The notes: generated by a model not told the origin, from the sequence alone. Shown: positions 8,204 through 15,359, numbered from the stretch's first letter. The stretch: 17,382 nucleotides of DNA from CAMBRF01 sp964404035 (GCA_964404035.1 CAYOIT010000092.1:1-17382); one strand, 5' to 3'. Numbers and translations are program-made.

Positions 8204-8515
8204 ATGCGTTCAGGGTCACGAATGTGTGCGCGTTTGGCAAGAGCGGAATGCAGCAAAAGAGTATCGTACCCAAAGAACGCGAAGAGGGATACGGGTGGAA
8301 AAAAGCGGCAAACGCACAAATACGGTCCGACGGACGGGCCACGGCTGGCCGCCGAACGCTGCCCATTCCGCATGGTGCGGGAATTGGACGTGGTGGAGCG
8401 GGTTATGTGGCTGAAAGGTTTAAGCATGGAGGAATTGAAAGGCTTGGTGGCATACCATGGGGACTGCCGAAAGTCGGCAGACTCAAACGGCACACAACCG
8501 CCGGCCAATGCTTGA
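8204..8515 (+). CDS. Possible small protein of unknown function, divergent from the WYL regulator
   Basis: A 103-codon frame starts at ATG 8204 (or ATG 8222) and ends at TGA 8513-8515. The N-terminal half is basic and low in order. The C-terminal half (CPFRMVRELDVVERVMWL, then GLSMEELKGLVAYHGDC) is a well-formed amphipathic helical stretch that looks like real protein rather than a chance frame. No clear Shine-Dalgarno precedes either start, and the 5' part would overlap the promoter and leader of the WYL gene. A perfect 7-bp hairpin (CTGCCGA 8464-8470 / TCGGCAG 8474-8480) lies inside. I do not recognise the family. It could be a real small gene, a fragment of a larger one, or chance. Confidence 0.35.
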   Translation: MRSGSRMCARLARAECSKRVSYPKNAKRDTGGKKRQTHKYGPTDGPRLAAERCPFRMVRELDVVERVMWLKGLSMEELKGLVAYHGDCRKSADSNGTQPPANA

Positions 8516-8600
8516 TGGCGCGTCGGTGGTCATTCTCGGTTGGCGGGCCGCCTCATCTCTACCGGCGAGAATCCCCGGCATGCAGGGTTGATCATGAACC

Positions 8601-10142
8601 TCAGTGAAGGTCGAGACAAAGGACGGCTTTGGGGAGCCGCAGGTACAGACGGCCCTCGGCAAAGGACGGCGAGGAGCATGTCGCGGCTTTCACCCGCGTC
8701 AGCTTACCCAGCAGTTCATAGCGCTCAGGCGAGGCCCGGATCATGTGCAGCGTGCCGTTGACCAACACCAGGAGCTTGCCGTCCACAATGATCGGCGAGG
8801 AAATCTCGCTGCTCAGCTTCTGCTCCCACTTCAAGACGCCGTCGGCCAACGCCCAGCAGGCAACACGATTCGCCCCCACCACGTAGACGTGCCCGTTGTA
8901 AATCACGGGCGTCGTGCCGCGATCGGCCACTTCCCGACTCCACAGCTTCTCCGCCTTTTCCGGCGTCATCCGGTAGGCCACCAAGCCCGGGTCCGTCCGT
9001 TCGCCCAACACCACCGCGACGTCGCCGGCGAGCGCGGCCGTGCCACTGCCGCCGCCGGGCGCGGTCCATAAGATCCGCCCGCTGCGCGGTTCCACGCAAA
9101 CCAACCCTTTGAGCGTGTTGCAGATGCCGTAACTCTTCCCGTCCTTCTGCCACATGACCGCCGAGCCGTGATTCCCCTCCAACTGCTTATGCTGCCAGAG
9201 CAGTCTGCCGTCCACGGCGTCGAACCCGTACAACGCCCCGCCCAGCAGGATCGCCACCCCGTCGATCACAGCCGGTGAAGACGAGCATTCCCCGTAGCAC
9301 AGGCCCTGTTGCCAGATTCCCTCGCCGGTCGCAGCGTCAAGGCAGTACAGGGTCTTGTCGCCCGCCACATAGCAGCGCCCGCCAACCACACAGGCCGTGC
9401 TGGAGGAACCCCACCCGGTGGCGCGGCCGGGATACTCCTTCCGCCAGAGCGTCTTGCCGCTGCCGTCCAGGCACACGACCGAATCCTTCGCCACCGGCCG
9501 GTTGGTCGGTATCGCCTTGATCACCGCGGCGGTCACCTCGCTGCCGAACGGAGCGGCAGCGAGCCACGCCTCCAAAGCCGCCTGATCGGAAAACTCCCGC
9601 CCCTTGATTGCGACCAGTTTTTCAAGGTCGGCCAGCGCGATCGCCCCCCGCCCCCGTTTCAGCCGACCGGAGACGATCGGCGCAAGCCGGGGCACCTCGT
9701 TCGACGGCACATGGGCGGACACCCAGTTCGCCACCCAGACGTTGAGTTCCTGCGGAGCGATCTTGGCGCGGTCATCCGACACCCGGGCCGTCTCCATGGC
9801 TTTCGAGAGTTCCTCCGGCAGCCGATCCGCAAACCAGCCGAGTTGGCGCAAGCCTCCCTCATCCAGGGTACGTGTGACGATTGCATCGTAGGTCTTCCAG
9901 TTCGCATAGACGTAAGCGCGGCCACCCGCGATCGTGACGCTGGAGAATCCGCCGCTTTCACCGGCAGGGATCGGATCGCTTTCCCACAGGGTCAGCGGGC
10001 CATTGGTGCCCCAGGCTTCAGCCAGCGCGGGTGCGTTGGCGGCGATGCCGTTGTGGTCGTTTCCGCGCCACTGTGTCCAGTCCGCCGCAAGCGCGAGTCC
10101 CGGCACCATAAGCAGAGCTATGCTGATCATCCTGTGCTTCAT
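8601..10142 (-). CDS. Exported PQQ-like beta-propeller repeat protein
   Basis: ATG at 10142 is chosen because GGAGG lies 9 nt upstream on the - strand and the product then starts with a clean signal peptide (MKHRMISIALLMVPGLALA, cleavage before ADWTQWRG). The mature N-terminus WTQWRGNDHNGI is the usual opening of this family. The 513-residue protein contains repeated blades such as VVCLDGSGKTLWRKEYPG, LYCLDAATGEGIWQQ, LYGFDAVDGRLLWQHK and VACWALADGVLKWEQK, each carrying the PQQ-like Trp-docking pattern. Such periplasmic propellers often act as scaffolds or binding proteins and do not necessarily bind PQQ. Residues ~85-218 are an unusual helical segment that interrupts the propeller after the first blade. 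It reads in the same direction as the upstream 740-residue protein and may share its transcript. Confidence 0.85.
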   Translation of the reverse strand: MKHRMISIALLMVPGLALAADWTQWRGNDHNGIAANAPALAEAWGTNGPLTLWESDPIPAGESGGFSSVTIAGGRAYVYANWKTYDAIVTRTLDEGGLRQLGWFADRLPEELSKAMETARVSDDRAKIAPQELNVWVANWVSAHVPSNEVPRLAPIVSGRLKRGRGAIALADLEKLVAIKGREFSDQAALEAWLAAAPFGSEVTAAVIKAIPTNRPVAKDSVVCLDGSGKTLWRKEYPGRATGWGSSSTACVVGGRCYVAGDKTLYCLDAATGEGIWQQGLCYGECSSSPAVIDGVAILLGGALYGFDAVDGRLLWQHKQLEGNHGSAVMWQKDGKSYGICNTLKGLVCVEPRSGRILWTAPGGGSGTAALAGDVAVVLGERTDPGLVAYRMTPEKAEKLWSREVADRGTTPVIYNGHVYVVGANRVACWALADGVLKWEQKLSSEISSPIIVDGKLLVLVNGTLHMIRASPERYELLGKLTRVKAATCSSPSFAEGRLYLRLPKAVLCLDLH

Positions 10143-10527
10143 TATCATCATCCTCCGGTTACCCCCCCCCAAGGCCCGTCGCCTTGATCGCAGAAAAGCT
10201 CCTGCCGAATACCACACAGCGCCGCGCGCGACAAGCATGACCTTAAAGGTGGATGGGGGCATCCCGCCCCGTCAGGGCAAACAGTCTGCTTCCCGGCGTT
10301 TGCAGGTACTCTTGCGGAACCCAAATAAAGAGAGCGGCACTCGCGAACTTTCTTTCGCCCAGTGCCGCTCCGTTCCTCCGGGGAGATCTCGTATTCGGAC
10401 TCTCTTGGGGTCAGCAGATTTTGACCATTCTTTACTGGCCGGAAGCCGGCCTTGGCTTTGCCATCCCCAAGTCTCTCCCCACGCCTGCATTATACCGCTG
10501 ATGGACTCCGTCGTCCATAGGGCATGT
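10143..10527 (-). other. 385-bp intergenic leader with a series of hairpins
   Basis: No convincing gene is present between the two - strand genes. The stretch holds four separate perfect inverted repeats: GAGCGGCACT/AGTGCCGCTC (10332-10341/10361-10370), GGTCA/TGACC (10409-10413/10422-10426), GGCCGG/CCGGCC (10437-10442/10446-10451) and ATGGAC/GTCCAT (10501-10506/10513-10518). A run of nine C (10162-10170) lies just before the start of the beta-propeller gene. The 10-bp stem is flanked by GGAAC/GTTCC (10316-10320/10372-10376), which could extend it. On the - strand it is followed by CTTTATTTGG, so it may be an imperfect terminator. Confidence 0.5.
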
Positions 10528-12750
10528 TCAAGTTTTCTTCACCGTACTGACTGCCGTCACGTCAACCACTCCGCCGGTAAGGGACGTCTCGGCACCGACA
10601 AGACACGGTGATTCGCACGACCAGTCCCCACCCAAATCCATCTCTATCCTGCCTTGCCCGTCCGGGGTGATTGCAACCCCGTCGTTCCGCACCACCTCGG
10701 CATGGACGCCGACCGGAACCTGCGCGGCAAGGCGGCATGACTCCACCCCGTCCAGGCGCCAGAAATAAGTGCGCGGGCCTTCCGCCGTCCGGTACGTCCG
10801 CAATCCGATCCGGCCATCGAGCACGAACTCCATGCAAACGGGAGCACGCGGCGTACCATACAGCCGCACCACGACATCCGTTCCGGGTGCCGGGACCGGA
10901 TGCAGGCTCAACAGGCCATGGAGGTTGCCCGTCCAGCCGTCACCCATGGTCTTGAACCGCGCCTTGACCTCGCCGGACACTTCCACAGCCACCCGGTCTA
11001 TCCCGGCCAGCGGCAGGCGCCACAGTGCCAGGGGCAGCGTGTTCAGCAGCCGCGGCGTCTTGACGCGGACCCGAAGGGTCAGGCCGTCCGGCGCGGCGGC
11101 CACGGCGATTTCGGCATGCACGCCCCGCAGGTCCGCCTCACGCGGGCACGACGCCTCGGGGTTGACCGTGCAGGCGATGCGCTCCGGCGGGATGAGTCCG
11201 TAGCCATGCCGATAGTCCCGCACGTCCGTACGTTCGGCCCACTCGGGATTCTGCCAGGGCACCGTGTAGTCCCAGAGGAGTTGCGGAAGAAGGGCACCGT
11301 CCCGGTGCAAACTGTGAAAACGGTCGTTGCTGACTTCGATGCGGTCGGGCAGACAGGCAGGCTTGTTGCCGTGCCTCAACCCCGCGTAGCCGTCCGCCCA
11401 GTAATGCGTCTGCTCGGGCTGGGCCGGATAGTGGCGTCGGTAGAAATCGGCGATGTCGGCGGCGGAAGCAAACACCACGTGTCCCTCCGCCGCCCGCCGC
11501 ACCAGGTAAGCCGCTGCCTGGTTGTTGGCGTCACGCCAATGCTCCGAGCGCCGGAAGTTCTCGAGCGCCGTCGTCACAAACAGCAGGTCGGGCGTGTGGC
11601 GTGCATCATTGACCCAGCCGTCGGCAACGAGGAAAAAGCGATGTGTATTGACCGCAATCGCATTGTTCTCGTTGTAACGTTGGGACGGCATGCAGTTCGT
11701 CGGGCAGCCGTCGAAGGCAATGAAATCGTAGCAGCGCACGTCGGACGACGTCCCCATGCCAAAGGCCAGCAGGGGCGCCTGTCCATCGGCAACCTTGCGG
11801 AAATCGTCGCGCGCCGGGTAATAGGGCGCGTTGGGGGCCCCCATGTGGTTGATCAACCAAGCCTTCTCGCCGGCACCGTCCTGGATGTTCTGCCAGAGGC
11901 AGAGCGACGTCAGCGCCTTCACGCCCAGTTCGCCCAGCAGCGGCCCGGTGGCGTGGCCGGGGGTGTACGACCCGAACAACTCCATGGGGCCCAGCCCCAA
12001 CAGATCCCACACGTCCCTGACCTGCCGGAACCCTTGCGCCTGGACGGACGGTGGCAGGAGGAACAGGTTCATGTTGTTGATGCCCGGCAGAATGAAGCCG
12101 GCGTTGACGAACGGCACGGCCCGGTCGCCGTACCGGAACCGGCATCGCGCAAAGAAGCTTATGTCCTCGACCACCTGTGCCAGCGGCCGATCGAACGGCG
12201 ACCACCAGTCCCCGATCCAGGTGTCGCCCGGCAAATCGTAACGGTGGATCTCCTCATCCAACCGCGGCGTGTTGCTCCCGACCCAGAGGGTGACAACCAA
12301 CCGGCCGGGCACGGCCACGCCAAACACGCGTGTGAGCAGATCGGACCCGACGCTCCAGGTCACCCGCCAGTTGCCGGGAGTCTCGGGACGCACTTCATGG
12401 ACCGCACCCCACCCGCCTCCGGGCTGCGGCCGCCAGTCGAGTTCCAGCATTTCCTTCCGCCCCGGCGCCGCGGCGAGGTAGTCCGCCTGCAGAACGGCTG
12501 TACCCACCGGAGGCTGGACCGCGGCCGTGCGAAAGGTGATCGCCACACGCTCGCCCGGACGAACCAACCCGGGTTCAACCGCAAGATTCAGTGAGGGAAG
12601 CTCGAGAGGATTTCCCGCGGCTGTGCCCAGTTCCTGCCGGAACCGGCGCAGGGACTCCTCATTCTGGTTCAACCGCCAGACGCACCAGGCCGCACTCCCT
12701 GCCGGCTCAGGCGGCAGGCCTCCAGTTGCTTCCATCGCTTGTAAACTCAT
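10528..12750 (-). CDS. Large protein of unknown function in a glycan locus (possible deacetylase/hydrolase-like barrel)
   Basis: ATG at 12750 is preceded at 7 nt by GAGAGGTG on the - strand. The product has 740 residues and no signal peptide or membrane segment. Residues ~50-150 look like beta-sandwich domains (LNLAVEPGLVRPGERVAITF). The centre, ~150-450, is an alpha/beta region rich in Trp, Tyr, His and Asp, including GDTWIGDWWSPFD, FGSYTPGHATGPLLGELG, WLINHMGAPNAPYYPARDD and VVFASAADIADFYRRHY. The last is the sort of phrase that closes polysaccharide-deacetylase-like or other (beta/alpha) barrels, but no diagnostic NodB motif is visible. The last ~200 residues are again beta-rich. I cannot name the family; the position beside a beta-propeller, GH2 and WYL gene suggests a carbohydrate role. 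Confidence 0.7.
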   Translation of the reverse strand: MSLQAMEATGGLPPEPAGSAAWCVWRLNQNEESLRRFRQELGTAAGNPLELPSLNLAVEPGLVRPGERVAITFRTAAVQPPVGTAVLQADYLAAAPGRKEMLELDWRPQPGGGWGAVHEVRPETPGNWRVTWSVGSDLLTRVFGVAVPGRLVVTLWVGSNTPRLDEEIHRYDLPGDTWIGDWWSPFDRPLAQVVEDISFFARCRFRYGDRAVPFVNAGFILPGINNMNLFLLPPSVQAQGFRQVRDVWDLLGLGPMELFGSYTPGHATGPLLGELGVKALTSLCLWQNIQDGAGEKAWLINHMGAPNAPYYPARDDFRKVADGQAPLLAFGMGTSSDVRCYDFIAFDGCPTNCMPSQRYNENNAIAVNTHRFFLVADGWVNDARHTPDLLFVTTALENFRRSEHWRDANNQAAAYLVRRAAEGHVVFASAADIADFYRRHYPAQPEQTHYWADGYAGLRHGNKPACLPDRIEVSNDRFHSLHRDGALLPQLLWDYTVPWQNPEWAERTDVRDYRHGYGLIPPERIACTVNPEASCPREADLRGVHAEIAVAAAPDGLTLRVRVKTPRLLNTLPLALWRLPLAGIDRVAVEVSGEVKARFKTMGDGWTGNLHGLLSLHPVPAPGTDVVVRLYGTPRAPVCMEFVLDGRIGLRTYRTAEGPRTYFWRLDGVESCRLAAQVPVGVHAEVVRNDGVAITPDGQGRIEMDLGGDWSCESPCLVGAETSLTGGVVDVTAVSTVKKT

Positions 12751-12890
12751 GGAAATACACCTCTCAAAACAATGCAAGTCACGCGGTAAGATTATCCGGG
12801 GTAATGCCACGACGGTCAAGACGGATGCAGGCGCCCTGATCCTCGCCTAATGACGTTCCGACATCCTTGGGGTAATGATGGGACGACCTG
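12751..12890. promoter_or_regulatory. Upstream region of the 740-residue protein gene with a 9-mer direct repeat
   Basis: No gene is seen here. GGGGTAATG occurs twice, at 12798-12806 and 12869-12877, 71 bp apart, just upstream of the - strand start at 12750. A pair of identical short words in front of a gene can be an operator, but two copies of a 9-mer may also be chance. The region continues rightward into a palindromic repeat pair and then about 120 bp with nothing recognisable before the PIN gene. Confidence 0.25.
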
Positions 12891-12985
12891 TTGGCGCGGC
12901 GGCGACGAAGCGCCGCCCTCCAGGGAAGAGATCGAGACTCACTGGATGAGTTGCCGTGGAGGGCTCCGCTTTGTCGGAGCCGTGT
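12891..12985. repeat. Head-to-head pair of REP/BIME-like palindromes with covarying stems
   Basis: Copy 1 (read on the - strand) is TGGAGGG 12922-12916, with stem GGCGGCG (12898-12904) / CGCCGCC (12911-12917). Copy 2 (+ strand) is TGGAGGG 12957-12963 with stem GGCTCCG (12962-12968) / CGGAGCC (12975-12981). Read in the same direction the copies agree in TGGAGGGC, in the CTT-GTC loop and in the outer bases. They differ at two stem positions on one arm and at the two matching positions on the other, so pairing is kept. The two TGGAGGG boxes are also inverted relative to each other and can pair over a ~35-nt spacer. Confidence 0.7.
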
Positions 12986-13107
12986 TTATGGACCGATCAT
13001 GTCACGGTCAATGGAATGCCCGAGAATTTGGAAGACGCCCTCGCTGGAGGAAGATCGACAGGGCTTGCGGTAGCAGAGTCAATCCCGATCAGCCGGACAA
13101 ACCGCTT

Positions 13108-13536
13108 CTATGGCGCACGTAGCATGTCCAGGAATTCGCGGGGGCTCACGATCTGAACCGCGCCCGCGGCTTGGCCTGGAAAGTGTTTCTTGTTCCCCGT
13201 CACCAGCACAGCATGCGCCTCCGCCGCCACTTCCAGAAAGGGAAGATCATCCGGGTCGGGCAGGTCTGCATCGAGGGGCATCGCGGTGACGTTCTCGGCA
13301 CAGTCGTTCAGAAAATGCAGGAAATCCCGAACGGCCTCAGCATCCAGATGCAACCGTGGTTCCGCGCAAACGCGCCGGTATAGATGCGCAAGACGAACCG
13401 GCCGAGTGTGGACGCACGACGCGACGCCGGTATGTCGCCGTCGCCAGCGCACAACATGCGCGCCCTCCCATTCTCCCGTCCGCGGTAGGGTTTGTCCCCA
13501 TATCATGCGACTGCCAGTAATGTATTCTGTGCGCAA
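13108..13536 (-). pseudogene. PIN-domain toxin (COG1569-like), N-terminus degraded
   Basis: The C-terminal ~90 residues of this 142-codon frame match the PIN-family putative toxin group: YRRVCAEPRLHLDAEAV, then LPDPDDLPFLEVAAEAHA, then VLVTGNKKHFPG and VQIVSPREFLDML. The acidic cluster at residues 91-102 and the TGNKKHF motif are the usual second half of the nuclease site. The first half should begin near residue 1 with a V-x-D-T-N motif, but the frame reads RTEYITGSRMIWG and then a basic, unstructured stretch (WRRRHTGVASC). So the first catalytic Asp is missing and the N-terminal third looks scrambled, as after small indels. No antitoxin gene is seen on either side. It is most likely an inactive relic. 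A start inside the frame is also possible but would not restore the Asp. Confidence 0.6.
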
Positions 13537-13661
13537 GAGAGTTCACGAGCCTGTCAACCTGCCCCTGTATGAGGCCAGTGAGACGGGCTCAATTCAAAGT
13601 TCGTCTGGGGTACCCCGCCGGAAGAAGCATGCGGCGATAGCAAGTTGATAAAGGAAGCCTT

Positions 13662-14180
13662 ATGAATATGAACCGTTTCTTGATGGCCAGCCTGGTGTCG
13701 GGAGTCATGGTGTGTGCACCCTGCGTTGGACTGGCGGAGGAAGAGCAAGCCGCCAAGACGACCGAATCGCACGGGGTGGTGCACCGGATTGTCATGTATA
13801 TCCCCAACCGTGTACTCGACGTCTTTGATATTGTCCGGTGCCGACTGCGCTTGGGACCGGGCGTCGCCGTGGACGTGCGGGCGACCAAAGTGGCTTCGGC
13901 GTTCGTGGGGTCGTATGCCTCTGTGTACGCGGGTCTGCCCGGGCCGCGCAACCGGCCTTTCCCCAAGTTACCCATCGGGCTTGAGAGCCGGAACGGGGTT
14001 CAAGCCAGTCTCGCCGATGCCACGGTATCTGGCGGAATTGATCCTGATTACGGCCCGATGGAAATCGGTGTTGGCGTTCACGCGCTCATCATCGGGCTTG
14101 ATGTCGGTGTCGAGCCATTGGAGATCCTTGACCTGCTCGCCGGCTTCTTTTTTATCAATCTGACCAACGACGACCTGTGA
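13662..14180 (+). CDS. Small exported protein of unknown function
   Basis: ATG 13662 follows AAGGAAG (13651-13657). The 172-residue product starts with a signal peptide (NRFLMASLVSGVMVCAPCVGLA, cleavage before EEEQ), so it is periplasmic or outer-membrane associated. The mature part is glycine-rich and beta-prone: VMYIPNRVLDVFDIVRCRLR, LGPGVAVDVRATKVASAFVG, SVYAGLPGPRNRPFPKLPIG, and alternating hydrophobic stretches near the C-terminus (IGVGVHALIIGLDVGVEP, ILDLLAGFFFINL). This is reminiscent of short exported proteins seen in Kiritimatiellota-like genomes, from memory and unverified. The function is unknown. It ends directly against a tyrosine recombinase relic in the same orientation. Confidence 0.7.
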   Translation: MNMNRFLMASLVSGVMVCAPCVGLAEEEQAAKTTESHGVVHRIVMYIPNRVLDVFDIVRCRLRLGPGVAVDVRATKVASAFVGSYASVYAGLPGPRNRPFPKLPIGLESRNGVQASLADATVSGGIDPDYGPMEIGVGVHALIIGLDVGVEPLEILDLLAGFFFINLTNDDL

Positions 14181-14187
14181 GCCTGCA

Positions 14188-14370
14188 CGAGGTTATTCCC
14201 CGTATGCGCTACGGCATACGTTCGCCTCCATGGAATCGGACTCGAGACAGATCGAGACGATGGCTCTGGCAAGGCTCATGGGTCATTCCACGACCCGGAC
14301 CTTGAGCCGCTACGTGTCAAATACGCTGGATTCACATCTGAAAGCGGTGAACGTGGTCGGGATCGGCTGA
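14188..14370 (+). pseudogene. C-terminal relic of a tyrosine recombinase (phage-type/Xer-like integrase)
   Basis: The frame that ends at TGA 14368-14370 reads YSPYALRHTFAS, then METMALARLMGHST-like sequence (IETMALARLMGHSTTRTLSR), then YVSNTLDSHLKAV. This is box II of tyrosine recombinases in order: the LRHTFAS Arg, the LMGHST His and the catalytic Tyr in LSRYV. The fragment begins about 14185-14191 with no start codon or Shine-Dalgarno, right after the stop codon of the preceding gene (14180). The whole N-terminal and core domain with the box I Arg is missing, so it cannot recombine DNA. Within it, CGTATGC (14201-14207) / GCATACG (14214-14220) forms a perfect 7-bp hairpin that may serve as a terminator for the upstream gene. 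The relic marks a past integration or rearrangement. Confidence 0.8.
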
Positions 14371-14482
14371 AGCAACTGGCGGGGTGACTACCAGCGCAGG
14401 CTCTGCCGTCCAGTCTGTTCCATGGAACACGTGGGGATGCTCAAACGGTGCGCGTAGTGCAGCCAGAACGGTGGCCGTCCTA

Positions 14483-14806
14483 TCATTGAACTGGCGAGCA
14501 ACCTGCCCCTTCAAATGAATCGAATATCCACCCGTACCGTTTTGATGGCTGCCGAAGCCACCCGTAGACGATGGCTGATTCAACCGTGCGAACCGACCGG
14601 GAAGAGGAGCGTGACGGAATCCAGTCGAAGGACCACCGCTCCCGCCATGGCCACAGGACACGACGTGCGATAACACGCTTGGTGCTCGGCTTCGGGTACC
14701 ACTCACACCTTGTCTCGTACGCCGTCTGCACTGGGATGAAAGCGGTCAGCACAATCCCCAGCGCAAGCATGGTGAGCGTGATGAGGAACCGTGCTCTCTT
14801 TCGCAT
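14483..14806 (-). CDS. Small exported or membrane-anchored hypothetical protein
   Basis: ATG at 14806 (alternative ATG 14812) is preceded by CAGG at about 8 nt on the - strand. The 107-residue product opens with a positively charged N-terminus and a clear hydrophobic segment (RARFLITLTMLALGIVLTAF), then a Cys/Trp-containing basic part (TRCEWYPKPSTKRV). I do not recognise the family. The second half is low in predicted order and the frame one base away (about 14332-14570) also stays open with plausible composition (VARQFNDRTATVLAALRAPF), so a frameshift near 14550 is possible. It may be an intact short protein or a decayed one. Confidence 0.45.
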   Translation of the reverse strand: MRKRARFLITLTMLALGIVLTAFIPVQTAYETRCEWYPKPSTKRVIARRVLWPWRERWSFDWIPSRSSSRSVRTVESAIVYGWLRQPSKRYGWIFDSFEGAGCSPVQ

Positions 14807-14812
14807 GATCAT

Positions 14813-14839
14813 AACCTGACCAACGTCGAAAGTCAGGTT
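14813..14839 (-). promoter_or_regulatory. Hairpin over the ribosome-binding site of the small exported protein
   Basis: AACCTGAC (14813-14820) and GTCAGGTT (14832-14839) form a perfect 8-bp stem. On the - strand the 3' arm contains the CAGG that serves as Shine-Dalgarno for ATG 14806, so pairing would hide it. A second palindrome, GTTCCG-AG-CGGAAC (14838-14851), abuts it. It may control translation or end the transcript from the lipoprotein gene upstream. Confidence 0.4.
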
Positions 14840-14882
14840 CCGAGCGGAACGCGAGGTAACCTGTACTTTCTGGTTGGAAACC

Positions 14883-15335
14883 TCATTTCTTCTTCAGGAA
14901 CCAATCTGCTTCTGTCTTCGTGAGTGGATAACTTCCGTTGAAATCCTTGAGTGGCTGCAAGGTCGCGGGTGCGCGGACGTCAAACAGAGCGACGCCCAGT
15001 GTGGATGCGTCTTCGCTGATCCAGAGAAAGCCGCCAGAGCAGTAGTCAATGTCTACGTCGAAGTCCTTCCCGAACTTGAAGGTTGTTCCAGGATTGTTGC
15101 GGTATGACATGTTTTTCCCTTCACCGAAAACCCTGATGGCAACACGGGGGTGATATTCCCGACTGAACCCGTCTGGATCAAAATAGCTTCGCAGAGTCGT
15201 GTCGATCGTGAGTGTCACCCGCGCATCCCGGCTCGGCCCTTCGATCTTCATCGTGCGTTGCATCATCGAAGTGCAGGATGTGCAGACGATTAGCGCTAGC
15301 GCCGCAACCATTGTCATCGGCTTCTTCATAGCCAC
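14883..15335 (-). CDS. Lipoprotein of unknown function, partner of the FloA-like module
   Basis: The start is GTG 15335 or, more likely, ATG 15329 (MKKPMTMVAALALIVCTSC). Lys-rich start, hydrophobic core and a Cys at the end of LIVCTSC indicate a type II signal peptide, so the product is a lipid-anchored envelope protein of about 148-150 residues. The mature part (MQRTMKIEGPSRDARVTLTI, YFDPDGFSREYHPRVAIRVF, FDVDIDYCSGGFLWISEDAS) is beta-rich and ends in LTKTEADWFLKKK. No family is recognised. The gene starts 4 nt after the stop of the FloA-like gene, so the two are almost certainly one operon. A hairpin sits exactly at that junction. Confidence 0.75.
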   Translation of the reverse strand: MAMKKPMTMVAALALIVCTSCTSMMQRTMKIEGPSRDARVTLTIDTTLRSYFDPDGFSREYHPRVAIRVFGEGKNMSYRNNPGTTFKFGKDFDVDIDYCSGGFLWISEDASTLGVALFDVRAPATLQPLKDFNGSYPLTKTEADWFLKKK

Positions 15336-15338
15336 GAT

Positions 15339-15359
15339 GTCAACCAGCCTCTGGTTGAC
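15339..15359 (-). promoter_or_regulatory. Perfect 8-bp hairpin at the junction of the FloA-like and lipoprotein genes
   Basis: GTCAACCA (15339-15346) pairs with TGGTTGAC (15352-15359) around a 5-nt loop. On the - strand it spans the stop codon of the FloA-like gene and lies just upstream of the lipoprotein start. It could tune expression of the second gene. No T-run follows, so it is not a standard terminator. Confidence 0.4.

Noticed and set aside
9309..12594. Long + strand frames opposite the propeller and 740-residue genes
   Set aside because: Composition is typical of antisense frames in GC-rich DNA and no Shine-Dalgarno or domain is seen.
12850..13156. Short + strand frames across the palindrome pair
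   Set aside because: They run through the REP-like repeats, have no ribosome-binding site and translate to nothing recognisable.
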